29,729 bases of DNA from Hysterium pulicare CBS 123377 (taxonomy: Eukaryota; Ascomycota; Dothideomycetes; Hysteriales; Hysteriaceae): the NCBI GenBank assembly GCA_000467715.1, contig AJFK01000677.1, forward strand, positions 1 to 29,729. The letters are read 5' to 3'. The position numbers and the translations under genes are program-made. Of the stretch, positions 20,040 to 29,703 are shown piece by piece. Below the pieces are notes generated by a model. It was not told where the DNA came from. It was given only the letters and a program-made list of their open reading frames with translations, and did not search any database. Every line of letters begins with the position of its first letter. The first letter of the stretch is position 1.

Positions 20040-20942
20040 ATTTAATGCTCGCCATGCAGAGAGGCTACTAGCATGCAGTCCTAGTTCACGCCGGAAATAC
20101 TCCTCTTGCAGTGCACCAACTTTTCAGTTCCAATTGACTAGTACTCCAGGTGACGATATGCTTAAGCTTGGGTTTGTTAGATTTCCTACCAACGGCATTA
20201 AACGGATTGGCAACATGCTCATCAACATGGAGGAACCTGGCGGGACTGCCCTGTCGTTGCTACAGATATAGCATCTGGAAGACTGAAAATAGCGCGTTAA
20301 GTTCGTGAGAGCTTCGATATCAGCGGCGTAGACCCGTGGGGCGTTGGGTTGAGCAATGCCCTTCAATGCGATTTCGACATGTGAAATGAGCACATATCCT
20401 TGTTTCAACCGACGAAACAGCACTAAAAACGGTGGACTGAAAGAAGTGACTAGGCGAAAGCTGTCGGGGACGTACTCGACTGTGATTTGAGCATGTCGAT
20501 AGTCTCAGTGTAGTAAACTTGAAAGAAACCGCAAGAGAGTGTCAAAGAAAGACAGGTAGAGAACACAATGAAGTCGAATCATACCGAGAGCTTTACAAAG
20601 AATCACAGGTTATACGTGATTAACGCTTTGCACAATCTATCAATTCCCTATGCCTAAGCTACTGGATTGACGGAAGAGATGGGGAATGCGATTCTCTTAT
20701 TGGGATGGGCCTGCTAACTATGCGCTTAGAGGTACAAGGGCGGCCGCGTTGAGCCTTTTCCTTGGGAACCTGGACTTACCAGCGGCACCAAACTCATGAA
20801 GGTATCTTGTGTTGTGTGTAATTCGAAATCTTAGAGCTTGAACGTCCCCTTCGATGTTGCGAAGATTTCCAGAAACATGATCTCCCGCCCGTGTACGAAC
20901 ATCCCCCCTCCAAAAGATAAAATGAAGCTTTTTGGGATACTA
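19934..20942 (-). pseudogene. Decayed multi-exon gene of unknown family
   Basis: Three coding-like pieces read on the minus strand. Piece 1 (20942-20780) reads ..GDHVSGNLRNIEGDVQALRF.. RYLHEFGAAG and ends at a perfect GTAAGT donor, but has no ATG and a stop just before it. Piece 2 (from about 20503, after a 276-nt intron whose phase fits) reads QITVEYVPDSFRLVTSFSPP.. LKQGYVLISHVEIALKGIAQ and on to SPGVLVNWN, where a TGA at 20124-20126 interrupts the frame. The same frame continues as KVGALQEEYFRRELGLHASS. Piece 3 (19934-20064) continues in another frame (EKLRPGEYGKWEVVDRNEDK). Codon choice is clearly coding-like, while the missing start, in-frame stop and frame change point to a pseudogene. 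I do not recognise the family. An alternative is an intact gene with introns I did not resolve. Confidence 0.45.
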
Positions 20943-20961
20943 ATGGCTCAGAAGATTCCTA

Positions 20962-21963
20962 TCATGTCGGTTTTAGGGGCAGACGTATTAACAGTCGAGG
21001 TTCGGTTTCCTCATTTCGTTCTCTCTCCTCTCTTGTCTCCTCCGTTGAGCTGTCATTGGGATCCTCCACCTCCGTTAAACTGTCCTCGCAATCCTCGTCC
21101 TCCTCCGAATCTTCTTCTCCACGATATGCTTTTCTCATTTTCTTCATACAATTCTCTTTTTCGTAATGTTCTGTAGGCCAACCATACTTATGAAAAATGG
21201 CTTTGAGTTGATCGGTTTGTTCGTTAGAGTGTCCTTTCGCCAAGAACACCTCGTCTTCATGAACTGGGATCTGTATCTAATGCTTAGCCCAGGCATCAAC
21301 CATTCTAAAACCACACTTACGATCTCAAGTGACCTAAACTGTTCCTTTAACAGGTCGAAAAAGTTGGCAATAGTATACGTTGGGCAACCTCTCCATTCTT
21401 CTTCGCATTCTTCATCGTCGACCATGCGGGTCATCAAGCCCTCCATGAGCCCAATATTCTACAGAATCGAAGGTCAGTCTACGGCGCTAACGTGGAGGTC
21501 TGTATTCTGCCTATACCTGGGATAGTTCCGTAGGTTTTTGGTGTCCAACCATGAATTCACCCAATGTAAACGTTCCTCGTTCGGTATCGAAGAATATATA
21601 ATAACCATCCCGACCCGAGGGAGCTGCGAGTGTTACGACATGTGCTGGTAAGAGTGTCCAAAATGGAAGTGGATCGACGTCGTAAGGACCTGGCAGTTTC
21701 ATGGCACTGTAGTCCTCCGCATAACTTTGTTCATAGATCTGCGGCGCGTACTGTAGGTACGGAATTTGCCTAAGGAGATCTACGACATTGTCACTCTTTG
21801 TGGGCGAGAAGATGTCCGACGTGATGTTTGGCCACCCGCCTGGTGGCGCTTGTTTGATAGAACCAGCTGGAAGGTACATGCTGACGAGAAATTCGTAGTA
21901 GTCTGTAAGAGCTTTGACGACCTCATCCCGATGATACGGGGGATTGGGCGATTCTGTTGACAT
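20962..21963 (-). CDS. Hypothetical protein with acidic C-terminal tail (297 aa, three exons)
   Basis: Exons on the minus strand: 21963-21517, 21458-21321 and 21270-20962, with introns of 58 and 50 nt, both phase 0 (CAG|GTATAG.. TGTAG and ATC|GTAAGT.. ACAG). The N-terminal 150 residues have recognisable landmarks (YHRDEVVKALTDYYEFLVSM, LPAGSIKQAPPGGWPNIT, PFWTLLPAHVVTLAAPSGRD, YYIFFDTERGTFTLGEFMVG) that look like a conserved globular domain, but I cannot name a family or function. The last ~60 residues are a Glu/Asp-rich tail (EEDSEEDEDCEDSLTEVEDP), probably disordered. No signal peptide or membrane segment. It is cytosolic or nuclear by default. The decayed gene begins 20 bp past its stop, so the two might once have been neighbours or parts of one locus. 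Confidence 0.75.
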
Positions 21964-22953
21964 GTCGGGGTTAGAGGTAAAGCTTTCGGAAACTACTTAA
22001 TTGCACAATTGAAAGAAGGTTAACTTATGCTACGAATGCGGTGAGGGTGAAGTTCTAAAGGTTCGAGGGTGCCCTGGTGAAGGTAGGTCGCTTAGCGTGA
22101 CGAAATGTTCCAAGGCGCTCTTCACTCTTACATCACGCAGCTGTAAGCCCTCACATAATTCTTCGACGTTTCAACTCAGTGGCATCAACATATCACTTGA
22201 TGTCGGAATCTAAACTTATGTTATACTACCTGGTGATCATTTAGTATCTGACATTAATAGCTAAGTGCTGTGTGGATGTATGCAAAAGTTAGTATTTAAA
22301 CGCCAACAGTAAGACCAGGTTCATATCTTTAGCAGTAATGGAAGAGCCAAGAAGTCAATGCGAAATAACTATGCCAAATGCCTTTAATCTGCCACGTAAT
22401 TCACATGAGAACCCGTTTTGCTCGGCGAGCATCTCTATCCCCGGAAGCAGTAGCGCACAATAGGTGAGGTAATTCGTTAGACCCTGGACAAAACACCAGC
22501 CTCGAAACGCCTCTTCTCGCTCAGGGCATACAGTAGTTGGCTTTACTATTATGACCATAACGGAGTATCTATCACTCAGCCGATGTCAACATTGTCGTCC
22601 GCATAGCCTTCTGTTATTAGTTGTGCAGGAAAAGTGAAGTAGAATCTAGCGGCACGTGCTACCCCAGAGTCTCTACACCGCAACCTTAATGAGTTCAGGC
22701 CACTAAAGGGCCATATATTACACTAAGAGCACTGTCTTTCCCCTCCCAAAGGCTGGCTCAGCATCCCCACTTTCGTTTGCTCACACACTCTTTTTGCTCA
22801 CACACTCTTTTTGCTCACGCACTCTTTTTCTCCCTTCCAACCCTCAAGCCTGATCAGTCGGCATCAAGCTGCGAACTGGCTTTGATGCCTGGCGCCATGG
22901 CCAATGCTACCTATCCCTGCGTCAGAATTCCGCTATTCGGCACTTTCCCAATC
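21964..22953. other. Intergenic, upstream of the secreted protein gene
   Basis: No gene is supported in this ~1 kb. A minus-strand frame of 67 codons at 22355-22558 lacks support. The last 180 bp are pyrimidine-rich and include the 17-bp tandem repeat. The frame of the secreted protein is open upstream to 22777, but the signal peptide favours the ATG at 22954. Confidence 0.45.
22776..22826 (+). repeat. Three tandem copies of a 17-bp unit
   Basis: The unit TTTGCTCACACACTCTT is repeated three times head to tail (51 bp), with one change (CACA to CACG) in the third copy. It lies about 130-180 bp before the start codon of the secreted protein, so it is probably in its promoter or leader. CT-rich tracts are common before transcription starts in fungi. 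Confidence 0.8.
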
Positions 22954-25319
22954 ATGAAGTTTTTCATGCTTCTTTCCTTACTTTTGAGTGCCGTACAATT
23001 TTGCGGTGCCCTTCCAGTGCCACTGAATGTAGAAACACTATCGATCTCCACCGATAGCAGTCCATCAACCCTACCTCCATCACCTCAGCCCTCCGATATC
23101 GAGGCTATCTACGCATACAAGGAACAGTGGTTTTGTGCCAATTTCGATCCACCTAGCAGTGGCCCAGGTCCGCAAGAGCAATGTCAGGCAGTATGCGGTG
23201 AATCGGTGGCCGAGAGCGTAAATCAAACTGGGGTTGGGTCAATGAGCTGTCTTTCTATCAACCAAAAATGGGAGGGAGATGGTAGTGGTACGTCAAACTG
23301 ATATCTCCAGCTTATTACCCAGGTCATTGTACTGGTCGATGGCTAACTGCGATCGTTCAGGCTCGCACAAAATTATGCCCGGAAATTGCACGTGCAACCT
23401 TGCTTTCGTCAACGACATAGCAACCAATTTTCTCGAGGCACTACCAATACTCGGCGAGGTATGTTCGAGTCTACGGCATGGGGGGCTCACATATTGCATT
23501 ACTTACCGTTTCTCAGATTGGGTGTAAGCTGCTCATGGGGGCGTTCCAATTCGTTTTAGAAGTTGGCGCACTTGCCATACCGGGCGTTGGCGAGGCCATT
23601 GATGCCGCGTTAAGTCAGTCACTCTATGGTACTCAAACACCAAGTATTAAATCATAGCAGTTGCCGGGATCGAGGCCGCTAAACTTGCTTCGTACGCATA
23701 CGATGCGGCTGACGCTGCTATTCAGTTTGCACAGTGGGCGAATCCTTGTGGTGATTCCAACGTCCTTACGCCTGCGGCATTCCAAACGATTTTCGACGTC
23801 TTCAACAGCGCGAATCCAGCAGTGTTACCCGGGGGCAGATTCAAACCACCTCCAGGTGTAAAACCGAAGGATCCTAATCCTCCGCCGAAACCGAGCGATC
23901 CCGTGCCTCCTAAACCAACTGAGCAACCGAAACCAACTGAACAGCCAAAACCTTCAGAGCAATCAAGGGCATCAGATAGAACGTCAGATCAGGCATCATT
24001 GTCGTCAGGTCCACCAGTTTCGAGTCCATCAATCTCAAGCGTTGGGGAATGTACACGAAAACCTACACAAAATCAACAAGGCGCGGATAATTCGAATGAG
24101 GGCAAGTCACTGCCACTTGGAGGCCCCTTTTCGGCTTCATTTTCAGAGACTAATTTTCTTTCCACAAATAGATGATGATGATTGCGATAATGACAGCACC
24201 CTGCACGTAACCCAGATTACGGCATCATTTTCTGAACTCAAGACATTTACCAAGACATGCAAGGAAGGTAGCTGGTCGCAAGCATGCTACCACTACTACT
24301 CGGCCATCAAAAACTATGACTATGCTCCAGACAAATACACTTGCTCGGATTCCAACGAAGGCATGACGGGAAAAGCAACGGTTATTTGGTCCAAACAACA
24401 CAATGACATATGGACGAGCTTCCTTCCTCTAAGCTTGTTCAAAAGCCGAGACAGAGCATCGAGAGCCCTATGCGAGCGTGACGAGTGGCCCCCTAAATAC
24501 TTCCTATCGGCTTCGGACCAGCAGCAGGTCATCCGATGGCTTCCAGCAAACCAAAACGGGGGTGCAGGGTCTCTCTGGAGAGCATTCTGCGACCAACACG
24601 ACGGCGGAGCTGGAAATGGACAAATAGCTTCGAAAGCTGTAGCCTTGCCCAAAGTCGGGGGTAAGCCGTTAACATCAGGGAAAATCAATGATAATCTGGT
24701 CACTCTAATCGGAATTGGCAACGAAGAAAAGAGAAAGGGCCCGGATGGGAAAATTACGACTACTACAAAATTTGACGCTAGGTATACTCGGGCCGTCTTT
24801 TCATTGACATTCGACCAGAATTGGGCAACAATGCCGTCCAAAGAGAATGATTGGGGTTTGAGAAACAATCCGTGCTGGCCATCGGCAATCGTTCCAGATG
24901 ATCCTGGATTTGTACTGCTTACTAACGATAAGTGGTATGAGACGGCAGCCAAATCGGATCAACTTGTTGTACAGAAACAGTATTACAGCAAAATGCCCTC
25001 CAAGCTATATTTCATCCTAGGAAATCAAAAGCTCAGGGGAATGGGCCAGCCGGAAGTCCCGATTGAGATTCTGGGTGACGGCGGCTTTGCATTTCAAGAC
25101 GCAAACAGTTCTCGTAGACTTTCCCATGAGGAGGTTGCACGCAACATCGAAATCATCCGGTATCTTCTTCCGGCTCACGAGGAGTCCTCAAAAGCGACAG
25201 TGATACCTTCCACAAATGAGGATACAGTGTCTACTAGTGTCCCTACAACGTCAACAATGATTATTAAGGTTGTCAAGAGAAGCTTGGTGTCCCCAGAACT
25301 CCCTGTTGAAACAGCATAA
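22954..25319 (+). CDS. Secreted multidomain protein with C-terminal NucA/NucB-like nuclease domain (689 aa, five exons)
   Basis: Exons 22954-23287, 23361-23458, 23517-23613, 23658-24050 and 24172-25319; all phases join. The signal peptide (MKFFMLLSLLLSAVQFCGA) is followed by a Cys-bearing region (to ~144), an Ala/Gly-rich hydrophobic stretch (145-200: FVLEVGALAIPGVGEAIDAA), a Pro-rich linker (235-280, PKPTEQ repeats) and a Ser/Thr-rich hinge. The C-terminal domain carries CERDEWPP (from residue 408) and RWLPANQNGGAGSLWRAFC (429-447). This spacing resembles the DEYP..N..GAG pattern of NucA/NucB deoxyribonucleases, also found in fungi. The likely role is extracellular DNA degradation or an antagonism factor, but activity is inferred. 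The last intron (24051-24171, GTACAC donor) is the least certain. The acceptor of exon 4 is a tandem TAGCAG. Confidence 0.78.
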
Positions 25320-26140
25320 GATGGAGGTCTGCCTAATGGGGTCTGCGGCGTTGTCGGAGGTTAACCTAGATCATGTGAGTTTGGGGAGACTGATGAAATC
25401 CAGTTGCCGGGCTTGTACCTACGAGATAATTACAAACAGCTTGAAAGCTGATTGTGCTTAGGATAGAAATAGGATATCATGAATTCTTAATTTGTGAATG
25501 GTGCTTGGCGTGATGACATGTACTCAGGGGCTCGACCATCACGATTAGTTTCAACACAGATCTAAGAAGAGGAGTTAATGTATGACCCTTTCCGGCTACC
25601 ATATCCGGTGCGGAACAATGGTTTGGCATAAGACGTGCCGGGTAATCGCAATCAACCTGGAGATGCTGAGTCCGCGATGGCTTGACCTCCCCAGGACATA
25701 CGCCCCCAGAGGTTTAGCGATTTGGGTCCATAGAGGATCCGCATTGCACGATTGCTTCTACGAGATGAAAAGATTGAGTAGTGGATATGTTGGTAATGGA
25801 AAAAGATATTTCAATTGGGTTTATGGGGTTTGTATATCTAATCTCACCGCCATAGCGGAGAAATGCCGGGGACGTGATTCAGCAAGACGTGTGATCTAGG
25901 AGTTCAGCATTTGAGTCTGACGTTTCCAGGAGCTATAGCACTAAAGGTAACAAGATAGTGGCTCCAGGCCATCATATATGTGAACATAAGATGATAATCG
26001 CCACCCCTACTCGATAAGTTCCGAAACACATAATTAAGCTGCTCATTATTAGTACAATGATACGACACGTAGATCCTACGCCCGCCAAAACTATCCACTT
26101 GCTAGATCCACATTACCAAGCCACTGCAGGATATGAACTT
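25320..26140. other. Intergenic after the secreted protein
   Basis: Open frames at 25270-25461 and 25582-25899 (+) and 25904-26098 (-) have no recognisable features. On the minus strand, the region just below 26118 starts with a TGTGGATC core like that of the right-end modules and then reads a very hydrophobic stretch (IVLAGVGSTCRIIVLIMSSL). It might be a further decayed module without a visible TATA box. Confidence 0.3.
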
Positions 26141-26192
26141 CAGGTAGACTAGTGTATAAGACAACCCCCAAAACTCCATAGCAGCAGCTTGG

Positions 26193-26232
26193 CCTAGGTT
26201 CTGATGCCGCAACCACAGACAACCCGCTCATG
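26193..26232. repeat. 40-bp direct repeat, copy 1
   Basis: About 33 of 40 positions match 26460-26499, with an identical 20-bp core (CTGATGCCGCAACCACAGAC, 26201-26220). The copies lie 267 bp apart in the same orientation, inside the right-end module array, so they probably mark an internal duplication of module sequence. Confidence 0.75.
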
Positions 26233-26459
26233 CGACAGTCTACAGTTAGCGTTTTAGCCACTCACATAACACATGAAATCTGAGTATCTGCTAGGTTAAA
26301 TCTCAAAGGAATTCCCATTTGATTGCTCTAATTCTAGGTTTGGGAGTAAACAGCAAAGCATGCTGGTAAGAAAAGTAGAAAACTTTTGGTGGGTTTGGAG
26401 AAGTTTAGCTTTTCAAACTGGTTTTGAATAACCTCCGACACTGCATAACACAGGTCCAA

Positions 26460-26499
26460 TCTAGATGCTGATGCCGCAACCACAGACGGCCCGCCCATG
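26460..26499. repeat. 40-bp direct repeat, copy 2
   Basis: Partner of 26193-26232; the identical core is at 26468-26487. It lies about 200 bp downstream (minus strand) of the TATA box of module A. Confidence 0.75.
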
Positions 26500-26520
26500 G
26501 GGTGCCTTGGGTTCTTGTTT

Positions 26521-26723
26521 CTAGCAACCCACAAGAACACATGTTCGTGCCAGACCTTTTAAGTTGAGCGCTGCAGAAAGATCCACATGCACGTTTTTCT
26601 TCTTTGAGATATTGAAGTGTATTGGGCAGAACATGTATTGGTGAAGATGAAGAGAAAGCTTCGGCAGCGTGAAGGAAGTTTATATATCTTTTCTTATCAC
26701 TAATATGGGGGGTTATGCACGTG
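26521..26723 (-). promoter_or_regulatory. Right-end array, module A: CACGTG, TATA box and short frame
   Basis: Read on the minus strand: CACGTG at 26723-26718, TATATAAAC around 26687-26679, then about 97 bp to the conserved core CATGTGGATC (near 26586). A 37-codon frame starts at 26634 (MFCPIHFNISKKKNVHVDLS..) and ends at 26521. A second frame, without ATG, reads LQYLKEEKRACGSFCSAQ through the core and aligns with modules B, E and F (QYL.., C-G/R-S/L-F/L). A promoter is well supported by form; what it transcribes is not. Confidence 0.5.
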
Positions 26724-27084
26724 TTATATGAGGAATAGACTAGAGAGGAAGAAGCTTGGTTTACCGTGCCAAGTTACCATATACCGGAACTTCGTGACCT
26801 TAAAGTCATAATGCGAAGAGTGATACACTTCATTGCTATTCGAACATGCTGTAACGCTAAAGGAGGTTTGAATGTGCTCGTCATCACTATTAAGATATTG
26901 AGCTCTCAGAACTTCCTTCGTTGATCTGAAGTTCCATCACAGACGGGCCCATTTCCTATGCTGTTTTTTGTTTTTGAGATGAACCAACTCACTCCATGGA
27001 ACCACTTTGAGCACGCAGTTAAAACCCGCTAATCTAAATGCACTCAGATCAGCGTACCGCATTCTTTGTTTGCGAGTAGCAAGT

Positions 27085-27293
27085 TTAATGCTGGTCACTC
27101 CGACAGACCGTATATAGTAGTGTAATGTGCGATATTCTGATTCGAAAGAGCGACATGACTCGGTCTCGATTTTTGTTTTTAGATTGCGAAAGGATGCTTG
27201 TTTGAAAGAAAAAGAACTCTAGGAAGGCGAGGAGGGTTTATATACCTCTCTCCACCACAACTTTCTGGATTCAGGGGTAAAGTAGAGCACGTG
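27085..27293 (-). promoter_or_regulatory. Right-end array, module B: CACGTG, TATA box and short frame
   Basis: On the minus strand: TCACGTG at 27294-27288, GGTATATAAACCC at about 27246-27234 (44 bp apart), then the core CATGTCGC near 27155, about 86 bp after the TATA box. A 23-codon frame starts at 27156 (MSLFRIRISHITLLYTVCRS..). The frame shared with the other modules reads ETESCRSFESEY across the core and stays open further downstream. Confidence 0.5.
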
Positions 27294-27401
27294 ACATGTG
27301 AGGAGGTGATAAGAAAGACTGATAGAGCATTCAAGCATCCTCATTTTATATATTGATTCGATAGTATGACTTGATTCATAGTTCTAACAGAACTTGACGC
27401 C

Positions 27402-27782
27402 TCATTCGGATGTCTTTTTGCAAAGTCGATAGTAGTTAGTGATCTTTAACGGAGTTGACACAGACGGAATGTGGTCGGCTTCTGTGGTGGGCTTCCGCTT
27501 CGTCAACTTGCTAATCGAGTACCTGGAGGTCCTCGTCAAAACACGCATGGCTAGTCGAGTAATGTTCCGAGCAGCAATGAGGAAGCGATGGAGCTCATTA
27601 CCGGTCTCCAACGCTAATATCGTAACCATTTCAATAGTGAAATAGACCATCAACAATACCGCATAAGTCTGACTCTCATCTAAGCCTATCCAATACAGAG
27701 AGAGCGTCATGTCTCCCTTCCAGTACCCAAGATCTAACAGACAACCACACATGAAGGCTGAGTGTTCATCGTTATTGGGCAT
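27402..27782 (-). CDS. Possible small membrane protein inside the array (126 aa)
   Basis: The longest minus-strand frame in the array: MPNNDEHSAFMCGCLLDLGY, then a hydrophobic segment (YAVLLMVYFTIEMVTILALE, a good single membrane helix) and a basic C-terminal half (SRYSISKLTKRKPTTEADHI). It lies about 245 bp below the TATA box of module C. An upstream ATG at 27876 could join it through a 71-nt intron (GTGGAG..ACACAG) after only three codons; this is speculative. No family recognised. The single helix and compact frame argue mildly for a real gene; the start is uncertain. Confidence 0.35.
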   Translation of the reverse strand: MPNNDEHSAFMCGCLLDLGYWKGDMTLSLYWIGLDESQTYAVLLMVYFTIEMVTILALETGNELHRFLIAARNITRLAMRVLTRTSRYSISKLTKRKPTTEADHIPSVSTPLKITNYYRLCKKTSE

Positions 27783-27875
27783 CACCAGAGACACTATCTG
27801 TGTTCGTCAAGCTTTTCAGCAAAACTCCATCCCATGCCGCGAGGCGAGTCGTGTATTTTTTTCTCCACTGGAGAC

Positions 27876-28082
27876 ATGGTCGTGTCTCTTAACTCGGTTT
27901 TTGATTCAATTCAAGTCCGAACACCGGGACTCCACAAGATCATATCATAGACTGGGAATTGATAGTGGAAAATGGAGAACGCTCAGAGTGTGAGTGAACT
28001 CAAATTGTAAGATCCAGTGAGGTTTATATGTTGCTTGAAATTGGAGCTTAGCAAAGAGAGGAAATGAAAAGAAGTGCACATG
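27876..28082 (-). promoter_or_regulatory. Right-end array, module C: CACATG, TATA-like box
   Basis: On the minus strand: CATGTG at 28082-28077 (one-base variant of CACGTG), ACATATAAACCTC at about 28030-28018, then a CATGTCTCC core near 27876, about 150 bp downstream, so longer than the ~90 bp in the other modules. It precedes the 126-codon frame at 27782. Confidence 0.4.
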
Positions 28083-28345
28083 ACGCAGGAGCATCGGGAA
28101 TGCGCTCAGATGATGATCATCTTTACAGCTGGATACCGCACATTAGCTATTAGACTCTCACGAAAATGGTTGGCATCATATAATCCTACGCCAGAAATGT
28201 TACGCTCTTCTAGAAGCTAACATATCCTACCACGTCCTAAAATACGCATCAGGACTTCCAACTGGCCGAACTAGATTTTGGACTTTGTTCATAAACTCGG
28301 CACTTCCCATAGAAGTTCTTTGATTCCCAGATATGGCCATAAAAA

Positions 28346-28551
28346 TTACGCTATGCTACTCCACAAGTCACATAGAATCTCAATACGTCGTATTTTGATC
28401 CCGAGCCCAGTCCGTCTACATGCAATCTTCTGAACGGTAGGCTTGGAACGGAACATGTAGTGGATGTTGTGAAGAAAGTAAATGAAAGTCGAGGGCAAGA
28501 AGAGATTTATATACCTTCATACTCTGCGTCTTTACCATTGGAGGACACGTG
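28346..28551 (-). promoter_or_regulatory. Right-end array, module D: CACGTG, TATA box and short frame
   Basis: On the minus strand: CACGTG at 28551-28546, GGTATATAAATCTC at about 28515-28502, then the core CATGTAGAC near 28421 (88 bp). A 36-codon frame starts at 28456 (MFRSKPTVQKIACRRTGLGI..). Its leader shares ACAACATCCACTACA with the leader of module F, and TACATGTTC with module A. Confidence 0.5.
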
Positions 28552-28848
28552 TCGGCTGGACCTTAGGAAGATCTAGAGTCTTGCCCCCTTTGGTTAATAG
28601 AGTATGAATTCATGATGTGTGGAGAAACCTAAGACGTAGAAGATTTTAACGTTCAGTAAAGTCAACGGAGATACTCATCATCACACAACACTATCTTCAC
28701 ATCCCTCTTTCCCACTTGCCCTTGAAACCTTACTTTGCCCCCTCTCCCAGCCCTCCCAGCATGGCTCATACATTCAGCTCCTCTTTTGATTAATCCTCCC
28801 GCACACCCCAGAGCATAACCCTCCAGTACACTCGAGGTTAAAGCTGTG

Positions 28849-29078
28849 TCATTCATCGTGGACTGCGATAATTTTGGTTCTGCGCAAAGCACATACTGGC
28901 GCGAACCTTTCGCTTTGTGGCTCCACTCCAAGGAGTCCACATTTACGATTGTTTCTCCATTCCATGGAATACTTAGCCGGAAGGAGGTTATAGAAGTGCA
29001 GAAAGAAAGCCTCCACTGAGGAAGGGAGAGCCTTTTATATTCCTGTAGACCGCAAGTTTGAAACTTGGATGACACGTG
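28849..29078 (-). promoter_or_regulatory. Right-end array, module E: CACGTG, TATA box and short frame
   Basis: On the minus strand: TCACGTG at 29079-29073, AATATAAAAGG at about 29041-29031, then the core AATGTGGACTCC near 28943 (93 bp). A 38-codon frame starts at 28965 (MEWRNNRKCGLLGVEPQSER..) and includes CGLLGVE, matching CGLLGAE of module F in the same frame. An overlapping longer frame (28662-29075) runs through the TATA box and lacks an ATG. Confidence 0.5.
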
Positions 29079-29379
29079 AGAGATGGAGATGAAGGAATCC
29101 GTTGATCGAAAAGCGGGGGTACGCTGTATTCATTGCACGTCATAGAATGAGGATTGACCTTGATGATGCGGCGTGTCATATGCGTGAATGCAATGCAAGC
29201 GAAACAAGTGATGAGAAACATTAACAATGAATGAAGTTGCATAGCATCATCACTCCCACTTGTTTTTTCAAATCAAATCCAAAGCAACCCCTCACGTCTT
29301 CCCAGCTCCACATCAGAGCATCCTCGTTATGTATTGAACAGCTTTCCCAATCCCACATGCACCTTCCCAGATGCTGTAT

Positions 29380-29649
29380 TTAGCCAACTCCGCCCACCAA
29401 CCCCATGCGATAATGGGCAATGGTGGTTTTGGTATTAATAACGACCAAGTCTTCCAATCGCACAACCATATGGTTGAACATTAGAGGGTTTGTTGATCCG
29501 GCAACCACATAAGCGCTGAACGCGGCCGTGTTTTCGGCCCCAAGAAGTCCACATGGGCCACCAGTGACAAGATATTGATCGCAATGGTGCAGTAGATGTT
29601 GTCAGTGAGAAAATAAGAGACATCTTGGAGGCCGGAAGAGGTTTATATA
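29380..29649 (-). promoter_or_regulatory. Right-end array, module F: TATA box and conserved frame
   Basis: On the minus strand: TATATAAACC at 29650-29641, preceded by GCGCGTGATGCGCG where the other modules have CACGTG. The core CATGTGGACTTC lies near 29555 (90 bp). The frame 29601-29380 has no ATG before the core but reads DQYLVTGGPCGLLGAENTAA, then FSAYVVAGSTNPLMFNHMVV, and on to a stop, with coding-like codons. A short ATG at 29623 lies only ~20 bp below the TATA box, in a different frame. It could be a small gene with a missed start, a pseudogene or a transcript without protein. Confidence 0.45.
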
Positions 29650-29703
29650 GATCTGTACACCGCCAGTCGAGGCTTCCGGGATGCGCGTGATGCGCGCTAC
29701 GTT

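Noticed and set aside
20962-21176. Plus-strand Ser/Pro-rich frame over the CT-rich stretch
   Set aside because: It is the complement of the acidic tail of the three-exon minus-strand gene, which has consistent splice sites.
22777-22953. Upstream extension of the secreted protein in the same frame
   Set aside because: The upstream frame starts at a non-ATG codon and runs through the 17-bp repeats; only the ATG at 22954 gives a proper signal peptide.
23822-24175. Separate Pro-rich gene
   Set aside because: It is exon 4 of the secreted gene read through the last intron; the phase 1 donor at 24051 joins it to exon 5.
24320-24952. Minus-strand frame of 210 codons
   Set aside because: It is antisense to exon 5 of the secreted nuclease-like gene, whose frame has clear domain motifs and splice phases.
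28662-29075. Minus-strand frame of 137 codons as one gene
   Set aside because: It begins at a non-ATG codon above the TATA box of module E and so is unlikely to be translated as a whole.
1-29703. Transposons, CRISPR arrays, tRNA or rRNA genes
   Set aside because: I found no terminal repeats with a transposase or reverse transcriptase frame, no spaced short repeats of CRISPR form, and no cloverleaf or rRNA sequence. Reading by eye could miss a tRNA or a heavily mutated element.
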